The translations under genes were made by a program, and so were the position numbers. 64,000 nt of DNA from Tetramitus jugosus (Eukaryota; Heterolobosea; Eutetramitea; Acrasida; Vahlkampfiidae): NCBI GenBank assembly GCA_937625935.1, contig OW569347.1:310001-374000 (forward strand). Direction: 5' to 3'. Below the pieces are notes generated by a model. The model searched no databases and was not told the DNA's origin. It was given only the letters and a program-made list of their open reading frames with translations. This document shows, piece by piece, positions 42,980 to 51,853 of the stretch; position 1 is the first letter of the stretch; every line of letters starts with the position of its first letter.

Positions 42980-44391
42980 AAAAAACGCAGATGAAAAACG
43001 AACACACACCCCTGTTGTTCGTGAGTATGAGAATCCACGCTATGCTGTGTGGACCACAGCACCAAGAGGAACTGCGCCAAGCAGCAAGGAGGTCATCATC
43101 ACTGGAAAGTGTGATGACTCTCCCAAGGCTGCCTTGGCCAAGAAGATTGGCTTGGATTTTGGTGATTTGCTCACCAGGGTCCAAGTCATCAAGAAGGGCC
43201 CCAAGAGGTTTGTTGCGTGGGTAACTGTTGTTGATGACAACATTTACCCATTTGTTGAATCCTTCAACCGCAACAAGAAGATGAGTGGCTGCAAGGCAGC
43301 ACTCAAGCACAACGTAGATTGTGCCAAGAAGGTCGTCCTCCACGGTGTCAAAGGTAAGACGGAGGACGACATCAAGGCCATGCTTGGCACAACAAAGGTC
43401 AAGAACGTGCTCAAGAAGCACGACACCGCCTTTGTTGTGATGGAAACCGAAACGTATGCCGAAGCTTTGCTTCGGAACGTTCAATCCATACCAGTGGAGG
43501 TGGAAGCAAAGCGCTTCCTTCCACGCCCACGTGATCCAGTCAAGGCTGTCAGCAAGAGGCTGACCAAGATGATCATGCCGGAGTCCCATCCCGCCACTCC
43601 AACTACGGTCACAAGAGCCAACCAACAACACCATTGATGAGGATGCTCGTAACAGAGCAATCCTCGAGCTAGTATTGAACACCTCCGAGGTGTTCAAGAA
43701 AGTCAAGAAAGAGATTGCTGCCCGAGCAATCATGGTGGACCGTGCAAGAAGCACAGCCACCGAAGAAGATCCAGTTGAGTTGGATCTCAGTAACCCCGAC
43801 TGCGAGTTACAGAGTCCCCAACTCAACGAACACAAGAAGCGATGTTGGAGTTGGTGACACTGCTGCCAACAAGATCCCGGCCAGGTTGGCCAGTATCAAG
43901 TCAGATGCTCTCCGTAGGTCCTACCAACTGGCTAGGACTACGGAGCCATCTGACCTCACCAGTGGTGCTCCAGATGGTAGTGGAGGCCCTCGCAATCCCT
44001 GAAGAAGGGATCAAAACAACATTCCAAGAAGAGAATGAATCCTGTTGCGTAGGCCTTCCACTCCACTGAGCAAGCACCACAACATGTTAGACAAAGCAGT
44101 GCTCAGTGGAGTGAACAAGGTAAAGGCCACGGTCACTCGGTACGTCGAGAGACCACATGATCCTCTCAAGGCTGTCAACAAGAGGTTGACAAAGATGTAC
44201 GAGGAGCTGCTGACGGTGGTTGACGGACTGCGTCGACAGGTCACAGAACTCACCAAGGAATTGGGAAAGACAAAGGGTCAAGTGGGCAACAAACCGGTTC
44301 CAATACCGGAACAAGAAGTTGCCCAAAGCCCTGCTACTGAGCTAGTGGAGCCACAAGAACACTTTGGAAAGGCGGTAAGCTGATAGTGCAG
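42980..44391 (+). mobile_element. Retroelement E6: second ORF1-only copy, oldest of the stack
   Basis: The element starts AAAAAACGCAGATG and is nearly identical to E2 over the first ~600 bp. It lacks one A in the start-codon A-run (frameshifting the first codons) and has a 168-nt in-frame deletion after KRLTKM relative to E2. Beyond the point where E2 switches to its unique 3' end (about 44093) it continues with another copy of the RPHDPLKAVNKRLTKMYEEL coiled-coil coding region. No A tail and no third copy of duplication C were found, so the 3' boundary is approximate. It probably inserted 48 bp upstream of the tRNA before the others. Confidence 0.7.
42991..44383 (+). pseudogene. ORF1 remnants of E6
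   Basis: The frame from 43047 reproduces the E2 ORF1 (VWTTAPRGTAPSSKEV...) through RPRDPVKAVSKRLTKM and ends at 43637 at the same TGATGA as E2. The +1 frame (from about 43620) carries the NTSEVFKKVKKEIAARA region and breaks again near 43850. A further frame, 44045-44383, encodes a divergent second version of the basic coiled-coil tail (VNKRLTKMYEELLTVVDGL). E6 keeps four residues (NVLK) after AMLGTTKVK that E2 has lost. It is not translatable as one protein. Confidence 0.65.
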
Positions 44392-45108
44392 CCAAACCGA
44401 AAGTAGAGCAAAGAACTCCTCCTAGGTATGGCGGGTGTAGAGAAGGAAGTGAGTTGGATCAAATAATGAGAGGGATGAGGAAGATACCAAGTTGTAGTGG
44501 CCAAAAGAAAGGGCATATGGTGTGCAGTGCGGATGCATCACAACGTTCTAATAAATCTGGGGGAATGCAGGATGCACAATGTTCTCCTAAACCACTCGCT
44601 CGCACTATGATAATTGCTGATTGGCTAGATGTGTACCCAGTGCCATTCTCAAGAAGCTCCACAAGGTAGTTGTCACGAACCGCGGGTCGATCCTGACGAC
44701 AACTTTTTGTGTCTGAAGGAATTCGATCATATCTTCACCACTTGTCTTTCCTCTCGGTACATCCACCACTCATGGAATACTAAAATTTTCCGTACCTTGC
44801 TCCGATCTTGCATGTCTACAGTTTTTGGTTGACCAAGAAAGAAGTGCAAGGGTAGATGAGGACGAGTTGCTTTGGCCACAGCGGACAGCGAGTGTCAGTG
44901 GAGCAGATTTTAGCTTTCTCAAATACCCACTTGCTTCACTGTCTGCTCCGCTGTCCAAGGGCTAACACGAGTAAAAGGCAATTGGCAATGAAAGTGGGAC
45001 ACGAGCTCATGAAGATAGGAGTCCCAGACTCCATGCTATATCGATACTTGGTTTGGTGAGGTGAAAGGGAAGGAAAGATAATGAGGAGGGGCCTCTTTCC
45101 ATTTTCTT
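44392..45108 (+). pseudogene. Degraded ORF2 relic and 3' flank
   Basis: No intact gene is seen. Two short stretches echo E5: CLKEFDHIFTTC (about 44705-44740, compare CFKEFKQVYPNC) and KRQLAMKVGHELMKIGV (about 44973-45025, compare RHQLSSTVGKELISMGV). In E5 these are adjacent; here about 230 bp separate them, so an insertion or rearrangement lies between. No A tail, AATAAA or 3' hairpin was found, so this older copy has lost its end. The last ~50 bp form the 3' flank of the kinesin gene. Confidence 0.5.
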
Positions 45109-48100
45109 TTATTGGATCGAACACGTTCTAGATCGAGCTTTATCACTAGATTCTGTGGATGATTGGCCCAAAGGCTTCAGTTTATGGAAAAGTTCTTTCT
45201 TGATCAATTCTTCTCGCTGTCGTATCACTTCGAAATCGAATTGTTTGATCTGGAGCTTTAAGATTCTGATTTCATCTTCTTTCTTGCTCAATTCATCTTC
45301 TAGGGTAATGCATGTGTTCATCTCTGGAACGTGTTCTTGTCCTACACTTGCAGTAAGTTGGGACTTCATCTCTCCTCGCTCTTGGTTGATCATTCTTCTC
45401 TCTTCCTGCAATTGAAGCTCATAGCCTTGGAGAGCTAAATTCTTCTTCTCAATCTCTAGCTTCATTTCTTCAGAAGTTTGAATAAAGCCCTCCGTCTCAT
45501 CATAATTTCTCTTTTTCGTATCAGGAACTTTGTCATTGTGGCTCAGTAACTTAGAATTCTCTCGTTCTATCTGATATTCAAGTTGTTGGATAATCTCCTT
45601 TGAAAATCGGTTCTCTTGTCTCATCAGTTCGAGGTCGCTAACCACATGATCTCTTTCTACTTCCAGTATGCGAATCCTTTCAAGTAATTCATCAACATTC
45701 ACCTTCCTCTTCTCCTCGTTTTCCAAAAATTGCTTCTTTTGTTGTTCGTTTAGGACTCTCTTGGAATACACATAAATTACTAACATCTTATTCATCAAGT
45801 AGTTCAAGAAATCATTGGTAGCAACTTGAAAGAAGTATTCTCGTTTAAAGTTGAATATCTGGCTCGAGGATTCTCCTTGACAAGATACCTCTGTATCCTG
45901 ACTCTCCAGGTAAAACTTGTAACGGATGAGAACATCACGACAATTGTTTTTGGGCAACCCTACAATATCATCAACATGAATAGCAAAATTAACTGGACTA
46001 CCCGCTCTTTCGAGAGGATCCGAGAATATTTCAATATCAGCGCCTTCCTTCTCCGACCTTCCGTCCTGATCAAGTGGAGTAATACCCACCCTTATGTCCC
46101 CAACTCTTTGCCCTTGAAAATCTAAAATAGGGGTGTATGAACCAAATTCAATGTTGTGAGCTAGAGTTTTAAGGAATACTCTGCTCGTTCCTAGGAGATT
46201 GTACTTTTCCCACGCTTCCGGGTCTTCAAAAGGGTCGTAATCTATGACACCATTTGTTATTAGTGTTTCGATAGAAAAAGAAGTACCATTCTCGACAGTT
46301 TTCAAGTACTCCTGGTACACTTCCTGCATTACATATCTACGATTGGTTACTTCATCCATATTCCATGTTGTGACAACACCATTGAAATCAGAGACAACAA
46401 CCCCTACGTTAGATCTTGCTTCGTTATCTATTCCCTGCTCATGGAGGATCTTTAATTCGAATTTCTTGTTCTTACACAGTTTCGTTGAGATCAAGTTTGC
46501 CTCATTCACAACAGGAATCAATCGGGCTAGGTTCTCTTCTAACATTGACCTCTTTCTTTCTATCTCCATCTGTTCTTCAACATTCACTTTGATCTTTCTC
46601 TTTTCCTCTTCTAGTTGGTGTTGCATTGTTCTTTGCTTTTCTTCTAAGTCCTCTTTTTGTTTCTCCAATTGTATTTGAGCTAACTTTTGTTGTTCTTGGA
46701 TTTTACGAATTTCCTCGGCCGTGGTGTTATCCTTCTGCTTGGTACTTTCGAGAATTTTCTTCAACTCCAACTGTTCCTCTTGCAGGTTTTTCTTCAGTTG
46801 CTCTGCAGCTTCTTCCAGTTGTTTCTTTTCTTTTTTAATTTGATTCTCTCTTTCTTTTTGTTGCGTCTCCATTTCCCTTAATTTTGACTGAAGAGAGATT
46901 TCTTGCTCACTTGGTCCTGATGTAACATTAAACTGGGCCTGCATCAGTTCTTTCTGGGCGAACATCCAATCAATTACTTCTCTCTGTCCAGATGATTTTG
47001 TCCTTGTTGCATCTATTGGGTTCACTAACTTGAAAACATAACTCGATCCAAGTATTATTCGATCTCCATGCTTCAGAGTTACAGTAGATTTCGCTTTCCC
47101 TCCATTTACAAATGTTTCACCTGAACTCGGAGTTAGAACAAGTTTCATCTTTTCTCCTTCTTGTGTGACCTCAATTGCACAATGATTTTCTTCGATTCCT
47201 AACCCCTCAAGATATATAGCACTTCCCAATTTACTTCCCACAGAAGTTACTCCTTGTTTTATAGGATAGAGTAGCTGTTCACTCATGAATGCATCCTCGT
47301 TTAAATTAACAAGGTGGATATCTCTTTTTCTGTCGAAAGTTTCATCCTGTACGATACCTGCTTTCATTAGAGCTTGTATTCTAGTTTCTTGAAGTTCTTT
47401 TGTTCGCTCAGCTCTTTCTTCCGTTGTCATTTGTAATTCTTGGATAACACTCTTAGATTGGGACAGTTGTGCTCTCAACTCTTGAAGTTCTTTCTCCGTG
47501 TCTGAGTTTGGTTGCATCTTTGATGGATCAATTCCCTGTCTAGCAAGTCGTAGTTGATTCTCCAGATCAGAAACTTGTCCTTTCAATTGTCGGATAAGTT
47601 TTTCATTCTCATCCTCATTCACCTTTGCTACTGTCTTAATTTTCTTTGTTCGCGACGCATATTCTAAGGTCGAGAGAGTTTCGTTGAAATTGATACTTGC
47701 GGGACTAATGGCAGCTATCATTATTGTTTTAGAGTTGCCCCCAAGCATATTTTTGAGAATGAAGGTTAGTTTTGAGGATCGAAATGGTACGACAACCTTT
47801 TTCTTTTTGTTCGAGCAGTTTTCGGCCAGAGCTGATATACACAGTCCAAGGTTTGTCAGAGACAAGTTGATTTTGATTCCCTCCTTCGCTCTATCTCCTG
47901 TAGCTTCAGTTGATTTTTGTTTCTCTGCACCAGCTAAATCCACCAAACATATTGTTGACACTTTAATGGTCGGCTTCGATCCTTTTCTATGAGTCTTCTG
48001 TTCAAAACGAATTTGAAAAATGGTGTGTGCCCTGGATGATTTTGCATTCATTTTAGTTGCCCCAGTGGTTCTAGCTTTATCTCCATCTTCATTTAATTTC

Positions 48101-48962
48101 CTTATCTCTGCATAACTTCGGCAAACGTGTTTTGATAATCCTTGAACATACGGCCCCGTTTTTGGATCCTCTCTTACATCTAGTTCATCCTTCTTACCAC
48201 TCAAGAGATCCTGAATTCTCTCGTTATAGATCTCAAACATTGATGCTAAAATTGATACTGTGTTACTTCTTTCCTTTTGTTGTTATTCTCTCAACAAAAT
48301 ATTCTATTCATACCCTCAACTATGTACTCTGGAGGAGATTCAAATTCATCTGAACTCTCAAGACTTTTAGATGAAATCTGAGTGAAGATATCTTGACTGA
48401 GAGGATAGTTAGTTCTGAACATGTAACTGAAGGTACTTTAATTGACATACCTGACAAGAGGAATGATTCCAGGATCATCTGCGACTCCAAGCATACTATG
48501 ACTCTGTTCAGAAGTTAAAGCAACCACTTTGAATCAATCAATCATGAAGTGAAACATACCTTGCCAGAGCCTGTCTGGCCATATGCAAACAAACTTGTAT
48601 TATAACCCGCCCAAGCATTGAAAAGAACTCCTTTTCCAATGTCCTGAAAAACTTGGGTGTTGTTTGTATAATGAGAGTCCACCGGAGAACTGTCGAATGA
48701 AGGTTTGAACGACCAGTATGAGTAGTCAAAAGTAAAAGATTTTTTCAAACTTTCATCTCCACTCTCATGGTGAAGAATTGTGGTTGGTCCATCCTTGGAA
48801 AGTATACTTTCAGGTGAGATGAGACGACAACAAAGAATTCAACAGATCTTGATCTTCACATACCATTTCCACAATTAATTTACAATTATTATCTAACTCC
48901 CGTTGATTGAAAGGGCGAACCTTTACTGCCACCTTAACAGACTCTCCTTCTCCATCGGCCAT
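45109..48962 (-). CDS. Kinesin-3 family motor with FHA domain
   Basis: Five exons on the minus strand: 48962-48864, 48793-48560, 48503-48451, 48396-48314 and 48245-45109. The introns are 70, 56, 54 and 68 nt, GT-AG, mostly GTATGT donors, with agreeing phases; the protein has about 1,201 residues. The start MADGEGESVKVAVKVRPFNQRE is a normal kinesin start. Motor motifs are P-loop GQTGSGKSHSM, switch I NAKSSRAH, switch II DLAGAEK, and the neck region after YASRTKKIK. An FHA domain lies about 200 residues later (VGSKLGSAIYLEGLG, EENHCAIEV, ETFVNG, HGDRIILG), then Glu/Lys/Gln-rich coiled coils and a KIF1-type block (VNEANLISTKLCKNKKFELK). Kinesin-3 motors carry vesicles toward microtubule plus ends. 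No PH domain is seen at the C-terminus. Both switch motifs have a Ser-to-Ala change. Confidence 0.9.
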
Positions 48963-49154
48963 CTTGCACTCTTTTTGATTTTGTCAGGGAAAAAGACAAC
49001 ATCTGTAAAGTGATTGGAGAAAACACACGGAGAAAATTAGCTGCTTTTTGGCCTCCATAAATCAAATAACACAACAACAACAACAAAAATTCATTGTTCA
49101 ATAGCAACAACCAACACTCCTAATATTCCCTAATATTTCACACAAATCACTGTG

Positions 49155-50396
49155 ATGCCTCATTTCCTGAACGAACCAAAAGAATTGGTTGAAAATGTTT
49201 CCAAGAGACAAAAAACAACCATTTCTCATTTGAAACAAGAGATTGATAACCTGATTGAATGCATTGAAGATTGCAAGAGAGAATTGATCATGTCGCCATC
49301 ATCATTATCGCCATCGCAACAACAACTACAAGATTCATCCTCTTCCTCCACTGCTGACAAATCAAAAGAGTTTGCTGTCGCGACCAACAGGATCGCGACT
49401 CAGATCAAAAAATGCCATCGGAGTTTTCAAACGGCACACAAGGACTATCACAGTTCACTCACAAAGTTTGGTAAGAGTATTGACAAGTGTATGAAATCGA
49501 ATCAGGAGGATGCCCTGTTGAGAGATCCATGGCAGTTGAATCAAGATTTACTCAATCAAATCATTGCGGAACACTTGTTCAGAGAAGGGTGTTTCGAAGT
49601 GGCCGATATATTCCAAAAGGAGACCAATGTACAACTAACGGAAGAGTACAAACAATCTTTCATGGACATGTTTCATGTTTTGAAACAATTGGAGCAAAAG
49701 GAGACGAGTTTAGCTCTGCAATGGTGCGCGAACAATGGTAGACAGTATGGTCCATTGGCATTTTTGTGCCACAAGTTACAATTCATTAAATTATTATCGG
49801 AGAAGCAGAGTGGAATAGAAGCGATGAAGTATGCTAGAACCTACTTGTCTCCATTCTCTGCCCATGCTAACGTTCAGCTCGAGATGAAGAACACTATGAA
49901 CGAGTTAAAGTTTCTAATGGGTTCCTTGTTGTATGCTGGTCGATTGAACGAATCTGATCACTATAGGTCATTGCTCGATGAATCCTTGTGGACAGAGGTA
50001 AAGGAGCTGTTCAAAGAAGAGTGCTCACAGGTTGCAAAACAAGCCTCGGAAAGCCCTCTGTATGTTAGTGTCACAGCAGGAACCCAAGCATTACCAACAC
50101 TGCTCAAAATGATTAGCGTCACGCGCTTAGATAGAGAATCATTGCAAAAGATGGAGCAACTAGCTGTTGAACTTGATGGTGTAGATCAAATGTTTCACTT
50201 CCATTCGATATTCGCCTGTCCTGTATCCAAAGAAAACTATTTTAGTGCCGACAATCCACCCATGCTTCTCCCTTGTGGGCACGTGTTAATCAAGAACTCA
50301 ATTCTGAAGCTTGTTCGGAGTGCCCATCAACGATTCAAGTGTCCATATTGTCCAGAGGAAACTACAGTTCCACAGTGTAAAACCATTTACTTTTAG
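49155..50396 (+). CDS. RMD5/GID2-type subunit of the GID/CTLH E3 ubiquitin ligase
   Basis: The protein has 413 residues. Order: N-terminal coiled region with a Ser/Gln-rich insert, LisH-like helix pair (about 130-158, LLNQIIAEHLFREGCFEVADIF), CTLH/CRA helices (about 165-280, LALQWCANNGRQYG then LAFLCHKLQFIKLL), and a C-terminal RING (about 352-400: CPVSKENYFSADNPPMLLPCGHV, then FKCPYC). The RING with a Ser spacer in place of the second Cys pair is characteristic of RMD5/GID2. It separates this protein from MAEA/GID9, although the two are paralogues. The role inferred is the catalytic half of the RING heterodimer in GID/CTLH ubiquitination. The start is the ATG at 49155; the GTG just before is ignored. 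Confidence 0.88.
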   Translation: MPHFLNEPKELVENVSKRQKTTISHLKQEIDNLIECIEDCKRELIMSPSSLSPSQQQLQDSSSSSTADKSKEFAVATNRIATQIKKCHRSFQTAHKDYHSSLTKFGKSIDKCMKSNQEDALLRDPWQLNQDLLNQIIAEHLFREGCFEVADIFQKETNVQLTEEYKQSFMDMFHVLKQLEQKETSLALQWCANNGRQYGPLAFLCHKLQFIKLLSEKQSGIEAMKYARTYLSPFSAHANVQLEMKNTMNELKFLMGSLLYAGRLNESDHYRSLLDESLWTEVKELFKEECSQVAKQASESPLYVSVTAGTQALPTLLKMISVTRLDRESLQKMEQLAVELDGVDQMFHFHSIFACPVSKENYFSADNPPMLLPCGHVLIKNSILKLVRSAHQRFKCPYCPEETTVPQCKTIYF

Positions 50397-50441
50397 AAGA
50401 TATCTCATTCTGTGCATAGTTCGTTCACACAGAACCAAAAA

Positions 50442-50861
50442 ATGAAATCAAACATGGAACAATCATCCTCCTTTGAAAATCAAAAGGCAATCGCTCAACA
50501 ACAACACCCTATCGTAACAAATCCCTCTCTCTTTAAATTTCCTGGTGATGATCAATTATTGAATCGCATTGGACAAGTTGAGCGATTCTCAGAAGAAGAG
50601 CGACATCAGTTTGGTATGTGTGCAGTCGGATCTTGTTGCTGGTCATTTTCAATGTGCTCACACCAGGTTCCAACAATAACAGTTTTTGAGATGATACGAA
50701 AAGCGGAGGAGAATGCCATGGAATTGCTTCAATCGAAGCTCGCCACACTTCGATCTCAACAATTTCAGAATCAAAAGAACATTTATGAGATATTGATGGC
50801 ACTGAGTCAAGAAAACCAGATTGAACTTATATCTGGTCTTCTCAAGCCTCCTCCTAAATGA
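50442..50861 (+). CDS. Small helical protein, unknown; probable in-frame intron
   Basis: The gene begins 45 bp after the RMD5-like stop. Unspliced it gives 139 residues, with an odd Cys-rich patch (GMCAVGSCCWSFSMCSH). That patch falls in a candidate intron, 50614-50682 (69 nt, GTATGT...AACAG). Removing it joins G|TT and gives a 116-residue protein with a continuous helix FVFEMIRKAEENAMELLQSK. As the intron is a multiple of three with no stop, both forms are readable. The remainder is Gln/Ser-rich at the N-terminus, amphipathic helix in the middle, and ends SGLLKPPPK. I do not recognise the family and propose no function. Confidence 0.55.
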   Translation: MKSNMEQSSSFENQKAIAQQQHPIVTNPSLFKFPGDDQLLNRIGQVERFSEEERHQFGMCAVGSCCWSFSMCSHQVPTITVFEMIRKAEENAMELLQSKLATLRSQQFQNQKNIYEILMALSQENQIELISGLLKPPPK

Positions 50862-50956
50862 TCCTCATGAAAATTATGGAAGGGCCGATCTCGCGCCAGT
50901 CAGCTCTTTACGGGATATATTTTTCGATCAGGAAAAAACATCACTGAACATAACAC

Positions 50957-51769
50957 ATGTCCATGAATGAAGTTGAACTGATGCGAAAAGAAATGCAATC
51001 CATGCAAGAAAGGATTGAAGATATGTACAGATACCTGCGAAAGCTAAAGAAGAAGGAGAAGCTTCAGCAACAAGAAGGCACGTGCAAACATCGAAACACC
51101 AAGACGCCGAATGAACAAAATCACTCTCTGTTAAACAGTGTATCCATGCATCTGAGTGCTCAAACTTCATTGAATGATGAATCATTCGACAGTAGTGAGT
51201 TTTGGCTCAGAGTGAGCATTCAGAGTGTCATCAGGCGAGCTCTCGTCCAACAGAATGAAAAAAGATGGAAAAGTGCGATAATCATCCAACGAACTTGGAA
51301 AAAGTGTAGAAAGTATATTTTGTATCCTGAGATTAGACTCTTGCAGAGAAAATGCAGATTACACGAGGTTGTTTTGTTGGAGTTGAACAGAGAGAGACAA
51401 TGCGATCGAACGATGATCGCTCATCTATTAAATGAGATTAATGAATTAAAAGAGAATCATAGATCGTTGGAGCATGGCTCTAGAGAGCACAGTTCTTTAG
51501 GGATGTCCATTCAAGACGATTTGCATTCCTCAGCCATTATCATCCAAAAGTGGTGGAGGGGACATCGATGCAGACTGATATTCAACCACCTTTGGTTAAA
51601 CTATAGGCTGCATAGACTTAGAGTACTTTTTAGTGCTCTCAAGATTGAGCACTGGATCCGGGTGTGGATTGATAGAAGAAAGATTGCTCACGATGAGGAC
51701 TCCATGAGCTCAGTTTCGGACTATTCTCCTCTCAACTCCGATATTTCCTCCGACGATTTATCCGATTGA
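50957..51769 (+). CDS. IQ-motif protein with N-terminal coiled coil
   Basis: The protein has 270 residues. The N-terminus is a Met/Glu/Lys-rich coil (MRKEMQSMQERIEDMYRYL). Two IQ motifs follow, at about residues 106-120 (AIIIQRTWKKCRKYI) and 192-206 (AIIIQKWWRGHRCRL), each fitting IQxxxRGxxxR loosely and expected to bind calmodulin or centrin. A second short coil lies between them, and the C-terminus is Ser/Asp-rich. The arrangement is seen in many centrosomal, ciliary and cytoskeletal adaptor proteins; no closer family is recognised. Confidence 0.65.
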   Translation: MSMNEVELMRKEMQSMQERIEDMYRYLRKLKKKEKLQQQEGTCKHRNTKTPNEQNHSLLNSVSMHLSAQTSLNDESFDSSEFWLRVSIQSVIRRALVQQNEKRWKSAIIIQRTWKKCRKYILYPEIRLLQRKCRLHEVVLLELNRERQCDRTMIAHLLNEINELKENHRSLEHGSREHSSLGMSIQDDLHSSAIIIQKWWRGHRCRLIFNHLWLNYRLHRLRVLFSALKIEHWIRVWIDRRKIAHDEDSMSSVSDYSPLNSDISSDDLSD

Positions 51770-51770
51770 A

Positions 51771-51782
51771 TTGGCGCCAAAA
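51771..51782. promoter_or_regulatory. E2F-like palindrome upstream of KNL1
   Basis: TTGGCGCCAAAA contains the perfect palindrome TTGGCGCCAA and reads as TTTTGGCGC on the minus strand, an E2F/DP consensus core. A second half-site (CCGCCAAAA) follows at 51789-51797. It sits 71 bp before the KNL1 start, two bases after the IQ-protein stop. A cell-cycle site before a kinetochore gene is plausible but untested. Confidence 0.4.
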
Positions 51783-51853
51783 TGAAACCGCCAAAAACTA
51801 TCCGTTTGATTTAAATTTTTATTCCTGAGAAACAACATCAACAAACAAACATA

